Of a stretch of 64,000 bases of DNA, positions 45,401 through 53,853 are shown piece by piece (position 1 is the stretch's first letter; every line of letters starts with the position of its first letter). A program made the translations under genes and the position numbers. This DNA is from UBA1447 sp964627535. GTDB lineage: Bacteria > Bacillota > Clostridia > Oscillospirales > Acutalibacteraceae. The stretch is taken from NCBI GenBank assembly GCA_964627535.1, contig CAZVJW010000004.1, positions 65,275 through 129,274 of the forward strand, in the 5' to 3' direction. The notes below the pieces were generated by a model. The model was not told the origin of the DNA, made no database searches, and saw nothing but the letters and a program-made list of their open reading frames with translations.

Positions 45401-48180
45401 TTTCTGCATTTGCGGGTACGGCGGAATACTTAACCGGTGCAAGTGTAACTGACCTTACAACAACGAGCGGCGCTACAGTTACGCTTTATGCGGTTTGGGT
45501 AGCGAATGATAATACAACCTTTAAAATCGAACACTATCAGGAGAATTTGGTTGGTGGGTATACCCTTTACGAAACAACAACACAGATAGGGACAACCGCG
45601 ACAATCGGTGTAGCGACTTATAAGAATTATGCGGGATTCAACTTTAACCCGACCTATCCTTCATCATCCGCTTCCGGAATTATTTTAGGCAACGGAAGTC
45701 TTATTCTCAGGGTTTATTACGACAGGATAAGCTATTTAATCACATTTAACTCGGATGGCGGTAACGAAGTGCAATCTATAAGCGGCAAATATGGCACAAC
45801 CTTTACACCGCCGGCTGATCCCAAAAAGACGGGTTATAGATTCAACGGCTGGCAGCCAATCTTACCTTCAACCATGCCGGCAGCCAACTTGCCGGTAAAA
45901 GCACAGTGGTCTGCCAATATTTATAATGTTGTATTTAACGGCAATGGCGCAACAAGCGGAACGATGTCTGCGCAGAGCATAACCTTCGGCTTAGGAACAG
46001 TTCTCGTTGCCAACAGTTTCATTCGAAACGGCTATTCGTTTAACGGCTGGTCAACCACACCGGGGGGCGGAAAAGAGTACAGCGACGCAACGAATTTCGT
46101 TATGCAGACAACAGGGATAACTCTTTATGCGGTTTGGTCACCGGCAGCCGGAACACAGTTTAAGGTTGAACACTATGCGCAAAGCGTCAGCGGCGCGAGT
46201 TATGCCCTCCGGCAGACAACAACTCAGACAGGCACAACGGGTGATCTCGGATGGGCAGACAATAGCGTTTCGATTCCAGGATTTACATTCGACTCCGGAA
46301 ATACATCTAATCTTCCCGCAAGTATAATTCTCGGCGACGGAAGTTTGGTTCTTAAGAGATACTATGCGAGAAACAGCTATGATTTATCTTTCAGCGGAGC
46401 AACCGGAGTAAACACAATCAATGCAAAGTTTGAGCAAAGCATTTCCGCTCCCACTCCGCCCGTAAAAACAGGCTACTCGTTTACCGGATGGGCTAAAGAT
46501 GAGCAATTGACTCAAATGGTATCCTGGCCATACTCGATGGGTTCTTTAAATACTGTATTTTATGCGAAATGGACTCCGAACAATTATACGGTTACATTTG
46601 ATCCGAAGGGCGGAAAAATAAGCAATACGACCGGGACAAAGAATTCCACGGTCAGTTACGGTAAAACATATGGAGAAGGCACCCTCGGCTTCCCGATACC
46701 GGTTAGAGCAGGCTATACTTTTAACGGTTGGTTTACCATTGGCAATGTACAGATATTTACCGATACGGTTGTTCAAATCGGTACAGCGCAAACACTGAAT
46801 GCTTCTTGGTCACAAAACAGCTATACAGTCAGTTTCGACCTTAACGGAGGCACCGGAACACCGCCAGGGTCTGCATACGATGTATACGGAACATCGGTGT
46901 CTTTACCGACATTTGGTTATTCGAATGCAAAACCCGGCTACACCTTCCTTGGCTGGAATACAACGATGGATGCCGCTGCGGGGTTAAGTTATTTTTCAAT
47001 TCCTGAAGGCGGTGCAACTCTTTACGCTGTATGGCAGGTGAAAAAGTTTACAGTTAAATTTGATCTCAACGGCGGTAACGGGGTTAATCCGCAAGATGTT
47101 TATGATAATTTCGGAACGAATGTTGATGTCAGCATGACCGGATTTACAAGAACGGGTTACACTTTCGGCGGTTGGGGAACAACATCAAATGCGACTTTTG
47201 CTCAGAGACTTACCAGTTTCACCATACCGGCACAAAATATAACGACGCTTTACGCTATTTGGAGCGCAAATCAACATCCGATCACCCTTTTCAAAAATGG
47301 CGGTATCGGCCAGAACACAGTGCAAATCAGTACATTTGTCGGGACGGTTGTTGATCTTTCATCTTATACGAACTATTCGAAGGAAGGCAGCACATTTGTT
47401 GGCTGGAACACCAGCCAAACAGCTACCACAGGGTTCTGGTCATATACGGTTCCAACTACACCCTTCACCCTTCTATTTGCCATTTATGTTCCAATTAATA
47501 ATATCAGAGTCACGTTCAACTTAAACGGCGGAACGGGTACTATTCCTGCAGAACAGAGCGGGGCTCCGGGATTGGCGGTAGATCTTCCGCTTCAGGGCGA
47601 CATTACAAGGCAATACTATAACTTTTTAGGATGGGCAACATCTGAAAATGTTGCAACACCGCTTGCAGGTTATCTTATTCCTTCATCAGATACCGTTCTT
47701 TACGCAGTATGGAGCGAAGTACCGGTTACGTTTACCCCAAAAGGAAGCTCAACAACAGTAATTGATCAAAACAACGGGTTTATTTATGGCCTTGAAGCCA
47801 GGATAACCATATCAGTGTTTGAAAACAGCTTTACGGAACTCACCGGCGACGCTCGGCTTGTTTACACACCTAATTCCGGTGTTTTGGGTACCGGAACAAG
47901 AGTTGAGTTGGTTGACAACAAAACCGATGCAGTTATAGCAATTTACTATATTGTTATTTTCGGGGATGTCAACGGCGATGGGATGATAACGGTTGAAGAT
48001 AAAACCATGATTAAATCAGTTGCCTCCTATCAAAGTACGTTTGCTGCCGGTTCTGCGTTCAAATATGCCGCGGACCTCACACAGGATGGAATTATTGACA
48101 CCTTTGACTTAAATATAGTCGGTGCGTCAATAAGCGGTATTGGTACAATAAACCAGACGAATCCGGGCGAATTTATTTAG
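42406..48180 (+). CDS. Giant secreted B-repeat protein with C-terminal dockerin
   Basis: A 1924-residue extracellular protein. A signal peptide spans residues 1-31 (cleavage near AVAAGA). Residues about 45-440 form an unrecognised beta-rich, Ser/Thr-rich domain, followed by a helical FIVAR-like part (about 440-640). From 643 to 1768 there are about 13 Listeria-Bacteroides (InlB B-type) repeats with YxxxFxxNGG and GYTFxGW...LYAxW hallmarks, interrupted by two MucBP-like units (starting FKIEHYQE and FKVEHYAQ). A module of about 75 residues (GFIYGLEARIT, GTGTRVELVDN) precedes a dockerin (about 1853-1920) with calcium loops DVNGDGMITVED and DLTQDGIIDTFD. There is no enzyme domain, so an adhesin or structural role is inferred. 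It begins the row of dockerin proteins. Confidence 0.85.
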   Translation: MSKNKRFLSLLMVMTMILSSVSIGFSAVAAGAEPQVVGAFNAAAYRRPAPDVTLDVTDVTRVGAAGDTSMGSGTNIKKATPSGVPYITGTYATQAYAGETPKWPAISFTSSVEVTITSISISGTGVSASPTKITGNLANTKAVSWEIQGGTATAGSLLKIAITYTYTWADSYTNTSVTDTYTTNGYSYVENIIFPAGVWAFASAYSNVANAADVPYVSRILGRGVYGNAVRRETNSGNEYSSGYFDFQSNTHIDDGDTSIPKKTMLIADPPHEGVGDKSISNGTGSYASGDGDRAKATVYWDPSVQTLQTNNLRMHFFIHTTPRSTNSAKDLTYETIHVKENDVGYTGGTGNVLGTSSALAKTALNPSGPVDGTTSTGGFYLSAGMQTTSTLFGSGVAGSYTLVTQWTGRGDAPATGGDNWMEYYHAVTIEIVSVNKNSLRNALNTSIGTTTKTMTDSIGVTTIVTANGTDPADGGISNTGKGKNTQSWYYSAGWNLFSTAYDDAWKTMQKPNATSDLVVPAVNNLNGANTSLVLASANYSDRTSQYVTAGQGNTYYNSGIYPLNTTITAIQTADSAFNAKLRCWKDGQYGYYTDASRLLLESAYTAAIDCQTAGYNVLYQPYVDYVAQQLQAAVNGLTFKSNTITFDANGGTGTMPAQALDAGSSANLSVNTYTKTGYTFSGWATTNNGIVMYNDGGSYAMGDSNVTLYAQWAPNNYTVIYHGNGFTGGLTSSSAHVYDAEKALNANGYARTGYDFKGWGPNPNDTTATWSNQAPVTNLVSQNNGTITIYAIWSPTVYNIVFNANGGVGTMSNQTLAYLSSDFLKQNNFTLIGHTFRGWATTKANADLGNVTWQNGATYYMSTPESKVLYASWAANPYAVKFEANAPNVTGSMPDQGYTFGQTANLNANTFSRIGYTFMGWSNTPLGAKAFNNGASFSMNTEGATLYAKWEPIAYSIAYNANGGTSAPAPNAANYGVPVIIPSAEPIRAGYTFSGWALSAFAGTAEYLTGASVTDLTTTSGATVTLYAVWVANDNTTFKIEHYQENLVGGYTLYETTTQIGTTATIGVATYKNYAGFNFNPTYPSSSASGIILGNGSLILRVYYDRISYLITFNSDGGNEVQSISGKYGTTFTPPADPKKTGYRFNGWQPILPSTMPAANLPVKAQWSANIYNVVFNGNGATSGTMSAQSITFGLGTVLVANSFIRNGYSFNGWSTTPGGGKEYSDATNFVMQTTGITLYAVWSPAAGTQFKVEHYAQSVSGASYALRQTTTQTGTTGDLGWADNSVSIPGFTFDSGNTSNLPASIILGDGSLVLKRYYARNSYDLSFSGATGVNTINAKFEQSISAPTPPVKTGYSFTGWAKDEQLTQMVSWPYSMGSLNTVFYAKWTPNNYTVTFDPKGGKISNTTGTKNSTVSYGKTYGEGTLGFPIPVRAGYTFNGWFTIGNVQIFTDTVVQIGTAQTLNASWSQNSYTVSFDLNGGTGTPPGSAYDVYGTSVSLPTFGYSNAKPGYTFLGWNTTMDAAAGLSYFSIPEGGATLYAVWQVKKFTVKFDLNGGNGVNPQDVYDNFGTNVDVSMTGFTRTGYTFGGWGTTSNATFAQRLTSFTIPAQNITTLYAIWSANQHPITLFKNGGIGQNTVQISTFVGTVVDLSSYTNYSKEGSTFVGWNTSQTATTGFWSYTVPTTPFTLLFAIYVPINNIRVTFNLNGGTGTIPAEQSGAPGLAVDLPLQGDITRQYYNFLGWATSENVATPLAGYLIPSSDTVLYAVWSEVPVTFTPKGSSTTVIDQNNGFIYGLEARITISVFENSFTELTGDARLVYTPNSGVLGTGTRVELVDNKTDAVIAIYYIVIFGDVNGDGMITVEDKTMIKSVASYQSTFAAGSAFKYAADLTQDGIIDTFDLNIVGASISGIGTINQTNPGEFI
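44332..47715 (+). repeat. Coding B-repeat array of the 1924-aa protein
   Basis: About 13 units of 65-85 codons, each starting with a TFDANGG-like strand and ending YAxW. Units are diverged in DNA sequence, so the array is old and not an assembly artefact. Two MucBP-like units are inserted. Confidence 0.8.
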
Positions 48181-48229
48181 GCGAATCGTTTAGGATAAAG
48201 CTGTTAAATCAACAAAGGTGAAAAGACGA

Positions 48230-48260
48230 AGAGCCGCAAGGGTATAATCCTTGCGGCTCT
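48230..48260 (+). terminator. Hairpin after the 1924-aa protein
   Basis: AGAGCCGCAAGG and CCTTGCGGCTCT form a perfect 12-bp stem with a 7-base loop, 50 bases after the stop codon. The following bases (CATCATTTAT) are only moderately T-rich. Confidence 0.7.
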
Positions 48261-48269
48261 CATCATTTA

Positions 48270-48295
48270 TACTAATCCCTCTTTAAAACATAGCT
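48270..48295 (+). repeat. Repeat C fragment (copy 2)
   Basis: TACTAATCCCTCTTTAAAAC resembles the inverted fragment at 2119-2143 and lies directly before element B3. Confidence 0.4.
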
Positions 48296-48297
48296 AA

Positions 48298-48398
48298 TAC
48301 TAATTACTCATAAAAACCTAACTAAAAAATCTGCACAAAACCTCATAAATCAAAGCTTTTGCTTAATTTTTTGGAGGTTTTTTAATCGTGAATTAGTA
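48298..48398 (+). repeat. Dispersed element B, copy 3 (101 bp)
   Basis: Same ends and body as copies 2 and 4. Between its end and the next start codon (48399-48542) the sequence is very AT-rich with a TATAAT at 48470-48475 but no clear -35 box. Confidence 0.85.
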
Positions 48399-48542
48399 TT
48401 AGATGTGTAATTGTATGAATAATCCCGGTCATTATTCTATTTATTATAATAAAAGGTGTAAATATATTATATAATAAAATTGCTATAAGTATGTTTAATA
48501 ACAATATAATTGATAATTCCTATATAATACGGAGGCATAATT

Positions 48543-51500
48543 ATGTTAAATAAAAAGCGCATAATCAGTTTTGTTTTAGCAATTGTTATGATAGTAACAA
48601 TTGCTCCACGGTCAGCCATGAAAGCATCGGCGTCTTTTGCCGGAGCATTGCAGTTTGATACCGAAGGTAAATTCACCGTGATGCAAATTGCCGATGTTCA
48701 AGTGAGCAGTGGGTTGTTCATTAATTCAAGAGTAATAAATCTTCTTAAAAATGCTATTGCGCGGTATCATCCGGATCTGTGTGTTTTTACCGGCGATAAT
48801 CAAACAGGCACTTCGGTGCTTTATAAAGGAGCGATTGACAAAATTATTGCTCCGATGACTGATACAAATACGAAATTTGCGGTAACCTTCGGCAATCATG
48901 ATGATGAAGGAGGAGTAAGCAAACAAACACAGTATGATTATTACAAGTCAAAAGGCGGTAATAATTTTATCGACCATGATGTCAGTTCGCTAAATGGTGT
49001 CGGCAGCGGTGCAATACCCATATATCCAAATGGACAAACAAGCGGCACGCCTGCATTTCAGGTTTATTTAATGGATTCCGGATCCGATGCGTCTTCCGGT
49101 TATGATTGTCCGTATACCGACCAAGTTGATTATTATATTCAGAGAAGCATCACATATCCCGATGTTCCGTCTCTTTGGTATATGCATATCATCGTTCCTG
49201 ATGTCTTTTATGAAACTTTGACAACCACCAACAATGACACACAAGGTCAAAGCGGGAATGGTTCCGCTTTTGGCAGCCAAACATGGTATCTTCAAACAAA
49301 CCGGATTAACTGGGCAAAATCCAGTATGGGAACAACGATCCCTGACATTTATAAAGAATTACCGTGTCCTGCTAATGAATCAACCTATAAAAGTACAGCA
49401 CATCGCTCATCGGCAAATTACGGCAGTAAAACGCTTTATGAATCTTGGGTTGCTTACGGCAATATGCTCGGCACATATTATGGGCATGATCATAAAAATT
49501 CTTTTGTTACGACTACTGATGACGGAATCGATATCGGTTACGGCAAGGCTCCGACATTAGAATCATACAATGACGGCAACCCGGGCTGCCGTATATACGA
49601 GCTGGATGCCGCCAATGGAACTTACAATACTTTTAATGTAACCGAATCTGACCTTGCAAAAACAAATATAAATTTTAATGCCAACGGCGGCACAGGCTTC
49701 ATGTTGGGGCAATTAGTCAATCAAAATTCGAATGTAACACTTAATGCCAATACTTACACAAGAGCCGGCTATATTTTCGCGGGCTGGGCAACTTCGGCAG
49801 GCGGAAGCGTTGCATATGCCAATGGTGCTAACTATTCAATCGGCACATCGGATGTTACCCTTTATGCCAAGTGGACCGCGAGTAATATCAGTTACATAAC
49901 CTTCGATGCAAACGGAGGCAGCGGCGGAACCGGACCGACAGCGAGGTCACCGGGTGCGGTACTTACTGCACCGGCAGTTACAAAATCCGGTTATACATTC
50001 AGCGGTTGGTTGCCTGTAGTACCCGCAGCGGTACCTGCCGTTGATACAACATACACTGCACAATGGACAGCAAATACATACACTGTTAGCTATAACAGCA
50101 ACGGCGGAACGGGCAGTACGGCAGCCTCATCTCATACCTTCGGTATTTCGGCAAATCTTACATTAAATGGCTTTACAAAAGACGGCAACAGCTTTCTGGG
50201 ATGGTCGACCGATCCGGATGCTGCAACGGCTTCATATACAAACGGGCAAAGTGTAGTAAGCCTCTCGCCAAACGCGGGTGCGGTAATAACCCTTTATGCG
50301 GTTTGGTCACCAAATCAATACACAATAACCTTTAATGCCAATGGCGGAACAGGCGGCGGCAGCAGTTTAATGACATTCGGGACCGCATTAACAGCACCAA
50401 TAGTATCAAAAACCGGCTATACCTTTATGGGATGGTCACCGGAAGTGCCTGTAACAGTACCTGCAGAAAATAAAACCTATACTGCGCAGTGGAATCTAAA
50501 TCAAGTCTCAATCACTTTTAACGCAAACGGAGGCATAGGCGGAGACGGACCGACATCGATGGTGCCCGGTGCTGTGCTCCAGGCACCGACGGTAACAAGA
50601 CCGGGTTATGCCTTTATCGGATGGACGCCATTGGTGCCCGCAACGGTACCTGCTGTAGATACCATTTATACAGCTCAGTGGGATTTAATCAAAGTTTTAA
50701 TCACTTTTAACGCTAACGGAGGAAGCGGCGGAACCGAACCGACAGCGATGGCACCCGGCACAGCCCTTACGGCTCCTTCTGTTGCAAGAGAGGGTTATAC
50801 CCTAACAGGCTGGTTGCCCTCCGTACCGGATACAGTACCCGATATGAATTCAACCTATACCGCACAGTGGAACATAAACAATTACACCGTAATCTTTGAT
50901 GCAAATGGCGGTATCGGCGGAAGCAGTACTGTGCTGCAATACGGCGAACCTGTTACCGGTATCCCTTATGTAACAAGAGAAGGATATACATTTACAGGCT
51001 GGTTGCCTTTGCCCGACAAAGTTCCGGCGGAAAACATAACTTATAAAGCACAGTGGAGTATAAACAGCTACACCATGACCTTTGATGCCAACGGAGGGAC
51101 AGGAACAACAAGCGTTTTGCTTCCATATGGTTCGGTTTTGTCAGCACCCATTGTCACAAATACCGGTTTTGCCTTTTCAGGATGGACCCCGTTGGTTCCC
51201 ACTACTGTACCGGCTGAAAACTCGGTGTATATTGCGCAGTGGAAAGTCGAAAAATATGTAATAACATTTGACGCGAACGGCGGAACCGGCAGCACGAGCG
51301 GTTCTTATACATACGGGGATCTGCTTTCGGCACCGGAGGTCGTAAGAACCGGATATACCTTTGCGGGATGGTCTCCGGAACTTCCGTCAACCGTGCCTGC
51401 GGCGATTACAACATTTACTGCCAAATGGAATATCAATAGCTATAAAATTACGTTTGAAGCTGCCGGAGGGTTGGGCGGTACAAGCGAGACATACATATAC

Positions 51501-53615
51501 GGTTCTCCGCTGACAGCACCCATACTTACAAGATTCGGTTATGTATTTACCGGTTGGGCACCGGGTATACCCGCGGCGGTACCTGCGGCAAACACAACAT
51601 ATACTGCTCAATGGGTTCCCGGTAAATTTGTAATTACCTTTGATGCAAACGGGGGTACTGGCGGTACCAGTGCATCTATGTCATACAACTCAACAATAAC
51701 AGCGCCAATTGTCGCCAGGTTTGGGTATGCATTAACTGGTTGGTTACCTGAGCTTCCGTCAACTGTGCCTGCTGCGAACACAACATATAAAGCGGTGTGG
51801 ACGCCCCTAAATTTCACAATAACCTTCAATGCCGGTGGGGGAGTGGGGGGTACAAGCGCTTTAATGGCGTACGAATCCGCGCTCAGCATTCCCGCGGTTT
51901 CAAGAGACGGATTTACATTCGCAGGCTGGTCACCGGCTGCCCCCGCAACAGTGCCGGCTGCGAATACAACTTATACTGCCTTGTGGAATCCAAAAAGTTA
52001 TATAATTGCCTTTGACGCGAGCGGCGGTACAGGCGGCACAGTCGGAACCATGCTTTGCGGATCGACACTTTCCGCGCCTGCTGTTTCAAGGACAGGCTAC
52101 ACATTCGCAGGTTGGTCACCGGCTGTCCCCGCAACAGTCCCTGCGGGAAATACAACCTATGCGGCCCAGTGGAATCCAAACAGATATATAATAATTTTTG
52201 ATGCAAATAACGGGATAGGCAGTACGAGCGGTGAGCAGTTATGTGGTGCTTCGCTTTCGGTGCCTAATGTAACAAAAGAAGGATATACTTTGACAGGTTG
52301 GTTACCTGAACTTCCGGTAACTGTTCCGGCCGAAAACTCAACATACAAAGCTCAGTGGAGTATAAACAACTATCAGATTACTTTTAATGCTGATGGCGGC
52401 GCTGGGGGAACATCTGTTTCGCTTGCTTATGGCTCATCGTTTTCCGCTCCGCCTGTTGCGAAAACCGGCTATACATTTGCCGGTTGGTCCCCGGACGTAC
52501 CGGCAACGGTTCCTGCTGAAAATATAACGTATACAGCCCTTTGGAATGTTAAAAGTTATACGGTAACCTTCAATGCTAACGGAGGGGTGGGGGGTACAAG
52601 TTTTACTTTGGCATACGGTTCAACAATTACGGCGCCTTCCGTAACGAAAAGCGGTTATACTTTAACCGGCTGGTCTCCCGTAATGCCTTTGACAATGCCT
52701 GCACAAACGCTTCAGCTGACAGCGGTTTGGGTTCCGGCTTTATATGACGCCATCTTTATGGTTGATTCGCAAGAATATAAGAAAATTCCGACTTCGTTCG
52801 GTTCGCCGGTTTCTCAGCCTGCCGATCCCGAAAAGCCGGGGAACTTATTTCTTGGCTGGGACCCGGGACTGCCAAGCTCAATGCCAAACCAAAACCTCAC
52901 TTTTAATGCGGTATGGTATCCGTTCAGTTTTACTGTAAGCTTTAATTTAAATGGAGGTTCAGGCACCGTGCCGGTGTCTCAAACAGCGCCATGCGGGGAG
53001 TCAATAGATTTACCGGAAAAAGGTAATCTTGCAAAAAATAATTATATATTTCTGGGTTGGTCAACAAATCCGAACGCAGAAATTCCTCTTGGTATTTTTT
53101 TCGTACCGGCAGATGATGCGATGCTTTATGCCGTTTGGGGTACGCGTCCTGTTTTAATTCCAAAAGGAGGTTCTGCAATCACGATTGAGGGGAGCAACAA
53201 CTTTATCAGCGGTCTGGAAGCGGGTCTTTCGAAAGATGACTTTGAGAGCGGCTTTATAAATATTGTCGGTAATGCAAGACTGATTTATACTTTCTCAAAC
53301 GGGTACTTCGGAACCGGTACTAAGGTTGAACTCGTTGATAACATAACAAATGAAGTACTGCAAACCTATTGCATCGTTATTTTCGGGGATGTGAACGGTG
53401 ACGGCAATATCGACACCGGTGATGTGGGTAGGCTTTCGGATATTGCAAATTATGCATTTGCGCAATTTAACATAAACGAGGGTGACGCTTTTTTCAAGGC
53501 TGCCGATATCTTTTGTGACGGGGTTATTGATGAAAACGATGTTGTTGTTATGGCAGATGTTTCTAAAAATATTCGGCAAATCAACCAGAATAACGGCGAA
53601 ACGTTTCCGATTTAA
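48543..53615 (+). CDS. Secreted metallophosphoesterase with about 17 B-repeats and dockerin
   Basis: A 1690-residue protein. Signal peptide 1-30. Residues 31-372 form a calcineurin-like metallophosphoesterase: IADVQ (Asp51, with Gln53 where His is usual), FTGDN (84-86), FGNHDDEGG (117-120), WYMHIIVPD and YYGHDHKNSF (314-317). This resembles the Dcr2/PAP28-type phosphoesterases. Residues 375-1532 hold about 17 Listeria-Bacteroides repeats, mostly a short form with a GWxPxxPxxVPA turn instead of the longer loop. A conserved module (about 1540-1612, GTGTKVELVDN) leads to a dockerin (1615-1685) with DVNGDGNIDTGD and DIFCDGVIDEND loops. ATG 48543 follows a weak ACGGAGG site at good distance. Substrate unknown; it is expected to act outside the cell on a scaffold. 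Confidence 0.87.
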   Translation: MLNKKRIISFVLAIVMIVTIAPRSAMKASASFAGALQFDTEGKFTVMQIADVQVSSGLFINSRVINLLKNAIARYHPDLCVFTGDNQTGTSVLYKGAIDKIIAPMTDTNTKFAVTFGNHDDEGGVSKQTQYDYYKSKGGNNFIDHDVSSLNGVGSGAIPIYPNGQTSGTPAFQVYLMDSGSDASSGYDCPYTDQVDYYIQRSITYPDVPSLWYMHIIVPDVFYETLTTTNNDTQGQSGNGSAFGSQTWYLQTNRINWAKSSMGTTIPDIYKELPCPANESTYKSTAHRSSANYGSKTLYESWVAYGNMLGTYYGHDHKNSFVTTTDDGIDIGYGKAPTLESYNDGNPGCRIYELDAANGTYNTFNVTESDLAKTNINFNANGGTGFMLGQLVNQNSNVTLNANTYTRAGYIFAGWATSAGGSVAYANGANYSIGTSDVTLYAKWTASNISYITFDANGGSGGTGPTARSPGAVLTAPAVTKSGYTFSGWLPVVPAAVPAVDTTYTAQWTANTYTVSYNSNGGTGSTAASSHTFGISANLTLNGFTKDGNSFLGWSTDPDAATASYTNGQSVVSLSPNAGAVITLYAVWSPNQYTITFNANGGTGGGSSLMTFGTALTAPIVSKTGYTFMGWSPEVPVTVPAENKTYTAQWNLNQVSITFNANGGIGGDGPTSMVPGAVLQAPTVTRPGYAFIGWTPLVPATVPAVDTIYTAQWDLIKVLITFNANGGSGGTEPTAMAPGTALTAPSVAREGYTLTGWLPSVPDTVPDMNSTYTAQWNINNYTVIFDANGGIGGSSTVLQYGEPVTGIPYVTREGYTFTGWLPLPDKVPAENITYKAQWSINSYTMTFDANGGTGTTSVLLPYGSVLSAPIVTNTGFAFSGWTPLVPTTVPAENSVYIAQWKVEKYVITFDANGGTGSTSGSYTYGDLLSAPEVVRTGYTFAGWSPELPSTVPAAITTFTAKWNINSYKITFEAAGGLGGTSETYIYGSPLTAPILTRFGYVFTGWAPGIPAAVPAANTTYTAQWVPGKFVITFDANGGTGGTSASMSYNSTITAPIVARFGYALTGWLPELPSTVPAANTTYKAVWTPLNFTITFNAGGGVGGTSALMAYESALSIPAVSRDGFTFAGWSPAAPATVPAANTTYTALWNPKSYIIAFDASGGTGGTVGTMLCGSTLSAPAVSRTGYTFAGWSPAVPATVPAGNTTYAAQWNPNRYIIIFDANNGIGSTSGEQLCGASLSVPNVTKEGYTLTGWLPELPVTVPAENSTYKAQWSINNYQITFNADGGAGGTSVSLAYGSSFSAPPVAKTGYTFAGWSPDVPATVPAENITYTALWNVKSYTVTFNANGGVGGTSFTLAYGSTITAPSVTKSGYTLTGWSPVMPLTMPAQTLQLTAVWVPALYDAIFMVDSQEYKKIPTSFGSPVSQPADPEKPGNLFLGWDPGLPSSMPNQNLTFNAVWYPFSFTVSFNLNGGSGTVPVSQTAPCGESIDLPEKGNLAKNNYIFLGWSTNPNAEIPLGIFFVPADDAMLYAVWGTRPVLIPKGGSAITIEGSNNFISGLEAGLSKDDFESGFINIVGNARLIYTFSNGYFGTGTKVELVDNITNEVLQTYCIVIFGDVNGDGNIDTGDVGRLSDIANYAFAQFNINEGDAFFKAADIFCDGVIDENDVVVMADVSKNIRQINQNNGETFPI
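49667..53140 (+). repeat. Coding B-repeat array of the 1690-aa metallophosphoesterase
   Basis: About 17 in-frame units, most 65-68 codons long, beginning with ITFNANGG-like strands and ending TYTAQW. It is the longest array in the window. Neighbouring units are similar in protein but differ at many third positions. Confidence 0.82.
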
Positions 53616-53692
53616 TGCATAAGATTGTTTTTTACAGATGATTCAGATACAAAATATTTTTTACAATTTAATCGTAAAAAAAATAAATGCGA

Positions 53693-53724
53693 CAAGCGGC
53701 GGAAGCAAAGGCTGAAGCCGCTTG
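53693..53724 (+). terminator. Hairpin after the 1690-aa gene
   Basis: CAAGCGGC and GCCGCTTG form a perfect 8-bp stem enclosing GGAAGCAAAGGCTGAA. No T-run follows. Related hairpins follow the next two genes. The rest of the 238-bp gap is AT-rich with TATAAT at 53801-53806. Confidence 0.5.
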
Positions 53725-53853
53725 ACTTGTTGAGAGAGTGTGTTAAACAGAAAATTTGCACAAATTTATGATTGGAAATATTAAAATATAAACGTTGTAT
53801 TATAATATATATGTGTGTAAATCGTTTGGCATCAAAATTTACGGAGGCAAATT

